Part shown: piece by piece, positions 48,884 through 56,275 of the stretch
Numbering within the stretch: the stretch's first letter is position 1
How the letters are laid out: every line of letters starts with the position of its first letter
From: Parvibaculum sp.
GTDB taxonomy: Bacteria; Pseudomonadota; Alphaproteobacteria; Parvibaculales; Parvibaculaceae
Assembly (NCBI GenBank): GCA_002694985.1
Contig: NZNS01000010.1
Location: forward strand, 581,392 to 645,391
Reading direction: 5' to 3'
DNA: 64,000 bases
Position numbers and translations under genes: made by a program
Notes under the pieces: generated by a model
What the model was told of the DNA's origin: nothing
What the model saw: only the letters and a program-made list of their open reading frames with translations
Database searches by the model: none

Positions 48884-49239
48884 TCGAGCCCCTTTTTTAT
48901 TCTTCGCGGACCTTGTTCGAGCCGGATGCCCCACCCTGCCGCCGGTCCTTCTTCACGCCGGACACCCGCGTCGCAAAGATGTAAGAGCGCGTGCCGCACA
49001 TGGCAAGCGCCAATGCCGCTTCAGAAAGTAACAGGACAAATGCGCGGGAGGACAGGGCAGAACGCTGTTTTTAACGGTTCAAATCCCGGCGCCGGACTCA
49101 CTCAGATTACCAACATATGTCATGCCCGGGCTTGCCCCGGGCATGCGGCTCTGGATTGCCGGGTCTCGGACCCCACGGTCCGGCCCGGCCCGGCCCGGCA
49201 AGGACATTCAAGGACATTAAAGAGAAGGAAGAGGCTCGC
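48884..49239. other. Intergenic region with palindrome and CGGCC repeats
   Basis: A gap of 356 bases between gshA and the NAD(P)H oxidoreductase. A perfect 10-bp stem (CATGCCCGGG with CCCGGGCATG, loop CTTGC) lies at 49121-49145. At about 49180-49200 the unit CGGCC is repeated several times. No gene is visible. It must include the gshA promoter, since gshA reads leftwards from 48883. Confidence 0.6.
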
Positions 49240-49830
49240 TCACGCCACCCGCGCCATCCGCCGGCGAATGGTGGAGAGAAAGCTTGTGCGTTTCTTCTGT
49301 GTCGAGGTGTCCATCTGATAGCAACCCAGCCAGACCTGCCGGCACCCCTTTGCGCAGAGCGCGCGCATGCCGCGCATGAGGATACGGCGATGCGGCTCGC
49401 CGACGAGCTTTGACCACCACCACGATGCGCCGCAGCTCGTCACGCCGCCCATGAAGCGGATATTCTGCAAGCGCGGCTGTATCACTTTTCCGCCATCGAC
49501 GAGATCGAAAGCCGTGCCCGGCACCCAGACGCGGTCGAGCCACCCCTTCAGTATGGCAGGCATATCATACCACCAGGTCGGAAAGACGAAGACGATGCCA
49601 TCCACCGAGCGAAGCTGCTCCTTGTAGTGTTCGAGTCCCTTGCCATTGGCAGCGGGGTTTTCGTAGTTCTCGTGTTCCTCCGCACTGAAGCGCGGATCGA
49701 AATCATCCGCATAGAGATCGACAAGCTCCGTCTCATGCCCTGCCTGATCGAGACCCTCCAACACAGCATCGCACATCGCAGCGACATAGCTGTCGGCTTT
49801 CGGATGACAATAGACGACAAGCACGCGCAT
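49240..49830 (-). CDS. NAD(P)H-dependent flavodoxin-fold oxidoreductase
   Basis: A 196-aa protein of the NQO1/KefF-type flavodoxin-like family. MRVLVVYCHPKADSYVAAMC forms the FMN/FAD phosphate loop; VDGIVFVFPTWWYDMPAILKGWLDRVW is the second flavin motif, and GGVTSCGA is typical of the third. It likely reduces a quinone or azo compound with NAD(P)H in the cytosol. It stands alone between two repeat-bearing gaps. Confidence 0.92.
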   Translation of the reverse strand: MRVLVVYCHPKADSYVAAMCDAVLEGLDQAGHETELVDLYADDFDPRFSAEEHENYENPAANGKGLEHYKEQLRSVDGIVFVFPTWWYDMPAILKGWLDRVWVPGTAFDLVDGGKVIQPRLQNIRFMGGVTSCGASWWWSKLVGEPHRRILMRGMRALCAKGCRQVWLGCYQMDTSTQKKRTSFLSTIRRRMARVA

Positions 49831-49930
49831 GGCGTGTTTCTCCTATCAATGGCTCCGGCCGGACCGGAGTTCGCACTTCCCAGTGAGCCGTTGCCTCTCG
49901 TGGCAGCCGCGGTTCGATTGAAAACGCTGG

Positions 49931-49980
49931 AAGGTTCCATCGGGTTCCATCGGGTTCCATCCGGTTCCATGATGCTTCCA
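49931..49980. repeat. 10-bp tandem repeat
   Basis: Four near-identical units (GGTTCCAT then CG, CG, CC) are followed by a degenerate fifth ending in CTTCCA. The period is 10 bases, close to one helical turn. They lie in the 342-base gap between rsmE and the NAD(P)H oxidoreductase gene, upstream of the latter's start. Confidence 0.85.
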
Positions 49981-50042
49981 TGGCGGGATTTCGCGACGTT
50001 TCCCCGGCGAGGCAGCAGCTTCTCCGTGTAATGCTTTTCAAT

Positions 50043-50146
50043 CGTCATTGCGAGCGACCGGAGGAAGCGAAGCAATTCAGAGCCGCTTGCTCTGCGCCGG
50101 CCTCCCTGGATTACTTCGTCGCGCTGTCGCGCTCCTGGCAATGACG
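50043..50146. repeat. Palindromic intergenic element
   Basis: The ends CGTCATTGC and GCAATGACG are exact inverted copies, and each continues into a GAGCGAC/GCGAAGC-rich arm; the interior pairs imperfectly. The layout resembles dispersed CGTCATTGCGAGCGAAGC-type elements found between genes of many Proteobacteria. A half copy (GTCATTGCGAGGAGGCAAAGC) lies at 51001-51021 at the other end of rsmE. Confidence 0.8.
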
Positions 50147-50172
50147 ACCAAAAACAACCAGCAAACCGCCTC

Positions 50173-50970
50173 TCACCAATCTCCCAGCATCAGTCCGACT
50201 GCCGCCAGCGCCGCAATCGCCGCCGTATCGGCTCGCATGATGCGCGGCCCCAGCGAAATGGCGAGCGTGTCCTCGCGCGCGCGCAGCATGTCTCGTTCGG
50301 CAGGTGAGAAGCCGCCCTCCGGCCCGATCAGCACGGCGAAGGGCGCGCCCTTCTTTCCCTCGCCCGCGAGCTTTTCAAGCGCCGCGCGCGTTGCGCCCGG
50401 CCCTTCCGCTTCGTCGCAGAAAAGGATCATGCGTCCCGACGCCACCTCGTTCCAGTTGGAGAGCAGCGCGCCGAGCTTCTCTGCCTCGCGCACTTCCGGC
50501 ACGGCGACGAGGCCGCATTGTTCGGCCGCCTCTACCGCATTCGCCTGCAGGCGCTCATCCTTCAGCCGTGTCACCACGGTGCGTTCCGTAAAGACGGGCT
50601 GGATCACGGCGGCGCCCATCTCGGTTGCCTTTTGCGCAATGAAGTCGAGCCGCGCCTTTTTCACAGGCGCAAAGAGCAGCCAGATATCGGGGAGCGGCTC
50701 CTGCTTCCGCGTCTGCTGCGTCAGCGTCAGCACGCAGTTCTTCTTGTGCGCTTCGGAAATCTCCGCGGCCCATTCGCCGTCGCGCCCGTTGAAGAGCAGC
50801 ACGCGTTCGCCCGCGCCCATACGCAGTACGGTCACGAGATAATGCGACTGATCCTTTTCGAGCGTGAGCTCAGCGCCCGCGCTCAAGTCCTCCTCGACAT
50901 AAAGCCGCGCCTTGCCGCTCGCGCAGCGCGGATTCTCGTCTGCTTCATGGTTCCGATCGCGATTCTTCAT
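50173..50970 (-). CDS. rsmE: 16S rRNA (uracil-1498-N3)-methyltransferase
   Basis: A 265-aa SPOUT-fold methyltransferase. It begins with a PUA-like domain (RLYVEEDLSAGAELTL, HYLVTVLRMGAGE) and ends with the trefoil-knot motifs VLIGPEGGFSPAERD and LGPRIMRADTAAIAALA that bind SAM. ARLDFIAQKATEMGAA is the other family marker. It methylates U1498 of 16S rRNA. The start at 50970 excludes sequence that belongs to the neighbouring repeat. It is flanked on both sides by palindromic repeats. Confidence 0.96.
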   Translation of the reverse strand: MKNRDRNHEADENPRCASGKARLYVEEDLSAGAELTLEKDQSHYLVTVLRMGAGERVLLFNGRDGEWAAEISEAHKKNCVLTLTQQTRKQEPLPDIWLLFAPVKKARLDFIAQKATEMGAAVIQPVFTERTVVTRLKDERLQANAVEAAEQCGLVAVPEVREAEKLGALLSNWNEVASGRMILFCDEAEGPGATRAALEKLAGEGKKGAPFAVLIGPEGGFSPAERDMLRAREDTLAISLGPRIMRADTAAIAALAAVGLMLGDW

Positions 50971-51058
50971 GGGGCGAGTATTGCCGCTTTTCCCTCGCCC
51001 GTCATTGCGAGGAGGCAAAGCCGAGGTCCATCTGCCTCACGGTAACTGGCGCCGCTCA

Positions 51059-51086
51059 TGGATTCCGGCTTCCGCCGGAATGACAA
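51059..51086. repeat. Short palindromic repeat
   Basis: ATTCCGGC and GCCGGAAT form a perfect 8-bp stem with a TTCC loop, followed by GACAA. It is a member of the same dispersed group as 7764-7932. It includes an ATG in frame with the NUDIX gene, which could mislead gene prediction. Confidence 0.75.
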
Positions 51087-51126
51087 TCTCTGCTTTGATC
51101 GCGCTCCCATTCACAAGGCTTGGCTC

Positions 51127-51621
51127 ATGCTTCCTCGAAAGACAGCGCGCGTCCTCCTGCTCGACGGTCAAGACCGCCTGCTCCTCGTCCGCATGCACGA
51201 CCCGGATGTCGGCGATGCGTCGGGCAAGGTGCTGCCTCACGCCTATTGGGTGACTATCGGCGGCGAAATGGAGCCAGGCGAAGATATTGCCACAACGGCA
51301 AAGCGGGAGGTTGAGGAGGAGACAGGTCTGGCAAATGCCCTGATCGGCCCTCCCGTCTGGACAACCGAGCATGTGCTTTGCGTTCATGGCAAGAAGCGGC
51401 TCATGCAGGAGACATTCGTCCTTGCCCGTACCGAAACGACCGATCTCGACCATAGCGGGTGGACGGAGCTCGAGCGCGCCGTCATCCACGACATGAAATG
51501 GTGGACGCTGGACGAACTCACCCGGACCGGCGACCGGATATTCCCTTCTTCGCTGGTGCAGCATCTCCCCGCACTGATTTCGGGAGATATTCCCGCCTCG
51601 CCCGTCGCCATCGCGCCCTGA
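51127..51621 (+). CDS. NUDIX hydrolase
   Basis: A 164-aa NUDIX protein. The complete Nudix box GGEMEPGEDIATTAKREVEEETGL lies in its centre in the pattern Gx5Ex7REVxEExGx. ARVLLLDGQDRLLLVRMHDP is the usual N-terminal strand. It cleaves a nucleoside diphosphate linked to another moiety; the substrate is not predictable. The ATG at 51127 is preferred over one at 51058, which lies within a palindromic repeat. A Pho-box-like repeat follows the stop. Confidence 0.92.
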   Translation: MLPRKTARVLLLDGQDRLLLVRMHDPDVGDASGKVLPHAYWVTIGGEMEPGEDIATTAKREVEEETGLANALIGPPVWTTEHVLCVHGKKRLMQETFVLARTETTDLDHSGWTELERAVIHDMKWWTLDELTRTGDRIFPSSLVQHLPALISGDIPASPVAIAP

Positions 51622-51640
51622 GGGGGATAACCCGCTCCTT

Positions 51641-51673
51641 TGCAACGGTTTGATGACATTCGTGTGACGGTCG
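51641..51673. repeat. Repeat with three TGAC-type heptamers at 11-bp spacing (copy 2)
   Basis: Heptamers GCAACGG, ATGACAT and GTGACGG are spaced 11 bases apart. Read on the minus strand it gives CCGTCAC ACGA ATGTCAT CAAA, much like a Pho box. It lies between the NUDIX gene and ubiA, about 140 bases before the ubiA start. The related copy is at 10361-10394. Confidence 0.5.
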
Positions 51674-51813
51674 GGCCGAATCGGCCCGTTTTATCCTCGG
51701 GCGAGGGCCTCTCCCTCGCAGGTGCAAAACGCGCCGCCGGGGGATAATCTGCCCCCTTGGCATGGGGTCTCGAAGCCCTCTTGCCGTCTGTCCAACCCAT
51801 GCCGGAAGGCCTC

Positions 51814-52737
51814 ATGGAAGAGAAAGCCCAGGACCGATCCCGCGTTGCCGACGCCCCGCCAGAGAACTGGGTGGATCGCCATGCGCCCGCCGCGCTGCGT
51901 CCTTACGCGCGGCTTGCGCGGCTCGACCGTCCTATCGGCTGGTGGCTGCTGCTGCTGCCCTGCTGGTGGTCGCTCGCGCTTGCAAGCGAAGGCTGGCCAT
52001 CGCTCCTGCTTCTCTTCCTCTTCCTTGTCGGCGCCATCGCCATGCGCGGTGCGGGCTGTACCTGGAACGATATTGTCGACCGCGACATTGACGCCGCGGT
52101 CGCGCGCACGAGGCTTCGCCCCATTCCCTCCGGTGCGGTCAGCGTCCGCCAAGCATGGGCTTTCCTTCTCGCGCAGTGTCTTGTCGGGCTTTGCGTACTT
52201 CTCTTCTTCAACAATTTTGCGATCCTTCTCGGCTTCTCCTCGCTCATCCTCGTCGCGATCTATCCCTTCATGAAGCGCATCACCTATTGGCCGCAATTCG
52301 TGCTCGGCCTTGCCTTCAACTGGGGCGCGCTGATGGGGTGGGCAGCCGTCAAGGGCGAACTCTCGCTTGCGCCCGTGCTGCTTTATCTCGGTGCCGTTGC
52401 ATGGACCGTCGGCTATGACACGATCTATGCGCATCAGGACAAGGAAGACGACGCGTTGATCGGCGTGAAGTCGACGGCGCTCAGGTTTGGCGCATCGACG
52501 AAGAAATGGCTGTGGGGCTTCTACGGAATCATGGTCGCGGCGCTTGTCGCGTCGGGCGCGGTCGCCGGTCTCGGCTTCTTCTTCTATCCGGTGGTGGCGC
52601 TCGCCGCCGCGCTTCTCGTCTTGCAGATCGTCACGCTCGACATAGACGACCCCGCGCGCTGTCTGCGCCTCTTCCGTTCCAATCGCGATTTCGGATTGAT
52701 TGTCTTCATCGCCATCGTGGCCGGGCAGGTAGCGTAA
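51814..52737 (+). CDS. ubiA: 4-hydroxybenzoate polyprenyltransferase
   Basis: A 307-aa membrane prenyltransferase for ubiquinone synthesis. RPYARLARLDRPIGWWLLLLP is the typical N-terminal helix; GCTWNDIVDRDIDAAVARTRLRPIPSG and YAHQDKEDDALIGVKSTALRFG hold the two Asp-rich motifs for Mg-prenyl diphosphate. It attaches the polyprenyl tail to 4-hydroxybenzoate. The ATG at 51814 has GGAAGG five bases before it; ATGs at 51757 and 51799 are possible but lack this. It converges with the MFS gene. Confidence 0.95.
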   Translation: MEEKAQDRSRVADAPPENWVDRHAPAALRPYARLARLDRPIGWWLLLLPCWWSLALASEGWPSLLLLFLFLVGAIAMRGAGCTWNDIVDRDIDAAVARTRLRPIPSGAVSVRQAWAFLLAQCLVGLCVLLFFNNFAILLGFSSLILVAIYPFMKRITYWPQFVLGLAFNWGALMGWAAVKGELSLAPVLLYLGAVAWTVGYDTIYAHQDKEDDALIGVKSTALRFGASTKKWLWGFYGIMVAALVASGAVAGLGFFFYPVVALAAALLVLQIVTLDIDDPARCLRLFRSNRDFGLIVFIAIVAGQVA

Positions 52738-52758
52738 GCCGGATCGCTTGAAAGCCTG

Positions 52759-54018
52759 TCATTGCTGCGGTTTCACGTCCGACAGCTTGTCCACTTTTCG
52801 CAGGTCCGGGAAGAGCCACATCCATATGCCGACGACGCCCAGCGTACCGAGCCCGCCGATGATGACGGCGGGCACCGTGCCGAACCATGCAGCCGTGATG
52901 CCGGATTCGAATTCGCCCAGTTCGTTCGATGCGCCGATGAAAAGCATTTCCACCGCCGTCACGCGGCCAAGCATTTGCTGCGGCGTCGCCAGCGGGATCA
53001 GCGTCGAGCGGATATTGACACTCACCATGTCGGCCGCCCCCATGATGGTAAGCGCGCCGAGCGTCAGCCAGAAATTTTCCGACATGCCGAAGATGATGGT
53101 CGCGACGCCGAACAAGGCCACGCAAGCGAACATGATGTGGCCGGTGCGCTTGCGGAGCGGTCGCCAGATGATGAGCAGGTTCACCACGATGGCGCCAACC
53201 GCCGGTGCGGAGCGCATGACGCCAAGCCCTTCCGGCCCCACATGCAATATGTCGCGCGCAAAGATCGGCAGCAGCGCCACCGCGCCGCCGAGCAGCACTG
53301 CGAAAAGATCGAGCGAGATCGCGCCCAGTACGATGGGTGTGCGCCGCATATAGGCGATGCCTGCGGTCACGCGCGCGAAGGCCGATGTCGCGGCGGCGTG
53401 TTGCACGATGGGCGGGCGCGTACGGATCATCAGGAAGGCCACCGTGACCATCATGAAGAGCGCCGCACAGACCGCATAGACGAGGACGGGGCCGAAGAGA
53501 TAGAGCCCGCCGCCGATGGCCGGTCCGGTGATCACCGCGACCTGAAATGTCGACGAGCTCACCGCGATCGCGCGGGGCAGTTGCACCGCCGAGACGAGCA
53601 GCGGCACGAAGGAGCGCGAGGCCGGCGCCATGAAGGCGCGCGCGCAGCCGAAGAGCGCCAGCGCCGCGTAGAACCAGGTCACGTCGCCCGTATGCGTCAG
53701 TGTCAGGATAATGAGCCAGCCTGCCGCCGCCGCTTCGAGCAGTCCCGCTGCCGCCACGATGTAGCGCCGGTCGATCCGGTCCGCGATGTCCCCTGCCGGT
53801 AGCGTCAGCAGCACGATGGGCAGGAATTGTGCGAGCCCCACATAGCCGAGCGCGAGCGGGCTTTCCGTGATGTCGTAGACCTGCCAGCCCACCGCCACCG
53901 ACTGGATCAGCATGGCCAGCGTGCCGAGGAAGCGTCCTGAAATATAGAACCTGAAATCGCGCAGCCGGAACAGCTCGGCCGTCGTGTCTCCGGAGGCGGA
54001 TGTCGGGGAATCTGTCAT
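52759..54018 (-). CDS. Major facilitator superfamily transporter
   Basis: A 419-aa transporter with about twelve membrane helices, of the MFS_3 (enterobactin exporter / TM_effector) type. LRDFRFYISGRFLGTLAMLIQSVAVGWQVYD is a typical N-terminal stretch, followed by the A-like motif LPAGDIADRIDRRY. It probably exports a small molecule or drug. The cargo cannot be told; no siderophore gene is nearby. The ATG at 54018 gives the expected start (MTDSPTSASGD). Confidence 0.9.
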   Translation of the reverse strand: MTDSPTSASGDTTAELFRLRDFRFYISGRFLGTLAMLIQSVAVGWQVYDITESPLALGYVGLAQFLPIVLLTLPAGDIADRIDRRYIVAAAGLLEAAAAGWLIILTLTHTGDVTWFYAALALFGCARAFMAPASRSFVPLLVSAVQLPRAIAVSSSTFQVAVITGPAIGGGLYLFGPVLVYAVCAALFMMVTVAFLMIRTRPPIVQHAAATSAFARVTAGIAYMRRTPIVLGAISLDLFAVLLGGAVALLPIFARDILHVGPEGLGVMRSAPAVGAIVVNLLIIWRPLRKRTGHIMFACVALFGVATIIFGMSENFWLTLGALTIMGAADMVSVNIRSTLIPLATPQQMLGRVTAVEMLFIGASNELGEFESGITAAWFGTVPAVIIGGLGTLGVVGIWMWLFPDLRKVDKLSDVKPQQ

Positions 54019-54135
54019 GGGCGCGTTTCCTTCGGCGGTTGTATGCCGCAAGCCGCTCGCCCTGTCGCGCCCTTTCCATGTAAGCCGTTTTGCCGCAGTC
54101 CGGGGTTCTTGTTTTTCGCACTTGCGATATTAGAT

Positions 54136-54152
54136 ATATTGCAACGCAATAT
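54136..54152. promoter_or_regulatory. Palindrome ahead of the 56-aa gene
   Basis: ATATTGC AAC GCAATAT is a perfect inverted repeat of 7-bp arms, 20 bases before the start codon at 54172. Possible hexamers TTGTTT (54109-54114) and TAGATA (54131-54136) sit just upstream at a 16-base distance, so the palindrome would lie at the start of transcription, a good place for a repressor. Confidence 0.6.
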
Positions 54153-54171
54153 TCTCCGTAAGGAGGCTGGA

Positions 54172-54342
54172 ATGAACAAGATTTTCAAACAGTGGATTCA
54201 CTACGCAGCACTCGCTGCGGAGGCCTTTACAGGCCAGGCGCATTGGTATGAGACGGCGGGAGAGCCCGCTGTCCTGCCCGCGCGTTCAGCCCGAAAGATG
54301 CCCCGCGATGCGGATTTCGGCGCGCTCCACGCCGCCGACTGA
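54172..54342 (+). CDS. Small uncharacterised protein, 56 aa
   Basis: Starts MNKIFKQWIHYAALAAEAFTGQ and ends GALHAAD. I do not recognise it. A strong ribosome binding site (AAGGAGG) is placed six bases before the ATG, a promoter-like region with a perfect palindrome lies upstream and a good terminator follows (54361-54410), so it looks like a complete one-gene transcript. The first 20 residues are amphipathic and may bind membrane or a partner. It has one His-Tyr and one His-Trp-Tyr cluster. Confidence 0.75.
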   Translation: MNKIFKQWIHYAALAAEAFTGQAHWYETAGEPAVLPARSARKMPRDADFGALHAAD

Positions 54343-54360
54343 CCCGAACGCGATCTCTTA

Positions 54361-54410
54361 AAAAGCCCGGTTTCCTGCGCTCTTTACGTGAGTTCAGGAC
54401 CGGGCTTTTC
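54361..54410 (+). terminator. Terminator after the 56-aa gene
   Basis: AAAAGCCCGGT pairs with ACCGGGCTTTT (11 of 11) across a 27-base loop, with a T-rich tract at the end. The long loop is unusual but the stem is strong. Confidence 0.8.
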
Positions 54411-54457
54411 TATTTGCCGCTCCTTCCCCTTCTCCTGTTCGCTTGACCATGCTCTCT

Positions 54458-54494
54458 GAACCGTGGTTCATTCCTTGAGAATGAACGGAGGTTC
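54458..54494 (+). promoter_or_regulatory. Probable TetR operator overlapping the ribosome binding site
   Basis: GAACCGTGGTTCATTC (54458-54473) and GAATGAACGGAGGTTC (54479-54494) are inverted copies matching at 13 of 16 positions, with a 5-base spacer. The right arm covers the GGAGG of the tetR gene. Such a site is typical for an autoregulating TetR-family repressor. The left arm also contains a smaller GAACC-GGTTC palindrome. Confidence 0.72.
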
Positions 54495-54499
54495 ACTTC

Positions 54500-55156
54500 T
54501 TGGCTTACAGGCAGACAGACAAGGTGGCGGCCCGCCTCGCCGTGACACGACGCAGCATTCTCGATGCGGCGCAGGGTCTCGTTGCCGAGGGTGGTTTTGC
54601 TGCGGTGCAGATGACGGAAGTCGCAAAAAAAGCGGGCGTCGCTACCGGTACGCTCTACCGCTATTTCTCGTCCAAGGAAGCGCTCTGCCGTCAGGTATTC
54701 CGTGAAGTCTCGACGCGCGAGATGGGCATGCTCGCCGAAATTGCCTCCGGCGATGAACCGGCGCGCGAACGGCTCACGAAGGTGCTCCGCACTTTCGCCG
54801 GACGCGCCGTGCGCGGACGCAGGCTCTCTTATGCGCTGCTCGCCGAGCCAGTCGATGTGAACCTCGCGGAGGAACGCAGCTTCTTCCGGCGCACGCATGC
54901 CGAGATTTTCGTCGGCATTCTCGAAGACGGTATCAAGAATGGCGAACTGCGAAAAATAGATGCCCGTATTGCAGCAGCCTGTATCGCTGGCGCAATTCCC
55001 ACCGCATTGATCGGGCCACTGGCACCGCAAAGCCATGAGCTGGACAATAATCCCGACCGCGTTGTCGAAGAGATTGTGACGTTCTGTCTTGCGGGCGCAG
55101 GCGTTGCCTTGCCTGAGTCAAACAGACAAACCAGAGAGCGGAGAACAACGCCATGA
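54500..55156 (+). CDS. TetR/AcrR family transcriptional regulator
   Basis: A 218-aa regulator. The helix-turn-helix lies at about residues 15-62 (RRSILDAAQGLVAEGGFAAVQM, VAKKAGVATGTLYRYFSSKEAL), followed by an all-helical ligand domain. The start is a TTG at 54500 with GGAGG six bases before it. The gene overlaps the fatty acid desaturase by four bases (ATGA), so it is transcribed with it. It probably represses its own operon through the inverted repeat at 54458-54494 and responds to an acyl-CoA or fatty acid, by analogy with DesT-type regulators. Confidence 0.93.
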   Translation: MAYRQTDKVAARLAVTRRSILDAAQGLVAEGGFAAVQMTEVAKKAGVATGTLYRYFSSKEALCRQVFREVSTREMGMLAEIASGDEPARERLTKVLRTFAGRAVRGRRLSYALLAEPVDVNLAEERSFFRRTHAEIFVGILEDGIKNGELRKIDARIAAACIAGAIPTALIGPLAPQSHELDNNPDRVVEEIVTFCLAGAGVALPESNRQTRERRTTP

Positions 55157-56172
55157 GCGTACTGGCAAAGGATATCCTGACCCCGGAACAGCTGGCACTC
55201 GTGCGCAAGCGCTCCAACTTCCGCGGCACATGGCTCGTATTCCATGCCTGGGCGATCATCTTCGGCACGATGGCGCTCTTTGCCGCCTTTCCCAATCCCG
55301 TCACCTATATCGTCGCGGTGACCGTGATCGGCGCGCGTCAGCTTGGGCTCGCGATCCTCATGCATGACGGCGCTCATGGCATTCTCACAGAAAACCAGAA
55401 GCTCAACTCTTTCCTGAGCCAGTGGTTCTGCGCCTATCCGATGATGGCGGAAACGGGAGCCTATCGCCGCTACCATCTGAAGCATCACGCAAACACGCAG
55501 CAGCCGGAGGATCCCGATCTCATCCTCTCCGCGCCCTTCCCGATCACGCGCAAAAGCTTCAGGCGCAAGATGGTGCGCGACATCACCGGACAGACCGGTT
55601 ACCAGCAGCGCAAGGCGCAAATTCTGAACGCCCTCGGCAAGTCCGAATGGCCCCTGGAGCAACGCCTGAAGAACTACCGGGCCAAGCTCGGGCGCGCGAC
55701 GCTCGCACAACTGGCCGTCTTCGGTGTGCTCGCGGCAAGCGGCCACTGGTATCTCTATTTCATTCTCTGGCTCGTTCCCTTCCTGACCTGGCATCAGGCG
55801 GTCACACGTATTCGCAACATCGCCGAACACGCGATGGTGCCGGACAATGACGACCCCTTCCGCCATGCGCGCACGACCAAGGCAAACCTGATAGAGCGCG
55901 CTCTGATCGCGCCCTATTGGGTGAACTATCACGTCGAACATCACCTGATGATGTGGGTTCCCTGCTACAATCTGCCGATGGCGCGCCGTTTCCTTATCGC
56001 GAACGGGTATGGCGAACGGATGGAAACAAAGGCCGGCTATGCCGAGGTGCTTCGTATGGCGACCTCGCGTCCTGATACGGACGACAAGCCGGGTTCGGTG
56101 ATCCACAATGCGCGACGGCGTGTTTCGGGCGTTACCTCCGAAGGGTTTGATGAAAATCAGAGCGCGGCCTGA
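55153..56172 (+). CDS. Membrane fatty acid desaturase
   Basis: A 339-aa integral-membrane di-iron desaturase. The three histidine boxes are HDGAH (71-75), HLKHH (108-112) and HVEHH (260-264), spaced as in the family. About four membrane helices are visible. It likely introduces a double bond into a membrane or CoA-bound acyl chain. Coupled translation with the TetR gene ties it to fatty-acid sensing. Hydroxylase or ketolase members share these boxes, so the reaction is inferred. Confidence 0.93.
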   Translation: MSVLAKDILTPEQLALVRKRSNFRGTWLVFHAWAIIFGTMALFAAFPNPVTYIVAVTVIGARQLGLAILMHDGAHGILTENQKLNSFLSQWFCAYPMMAETGAYRRYHLKHHANTQQPEDPDLILSAPFPITRKSFRRKMVRDITGQTGYQQRKAQILNALGKSEWPLEQRLKNYRAKLGRATLAQLAVFGVLAASGHWYLYFILWLVPFLTWHQAVTRIRNIAEHAMVPDNDDPFRHARTTKANLIERALIAPYWVNYHVEHHLMMWVPCYNLPMARRFLIANGYGERMETKAGYAEVLRMATSRPDTDDKPGSVIHNARRRVSGVTSEGFDENQSAA

Positions 56173-56275
56173 ACCATCCTCCTGACCAAGGCTTCCCTTG
56201 CCTCCGATCCGGCTGTCTTTGCCGGTCGCCGAGCGCGTGCTAAGTCTCCCTCAAGCATTATCCGGGGAGAGGAAG

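Noticed and set aside
51058..51126. N-terminal extension of the NUDIX protein
   Set aside because: The 23 extra residues are coded by a dispersed palindromic repeat, not by family-like sequence.
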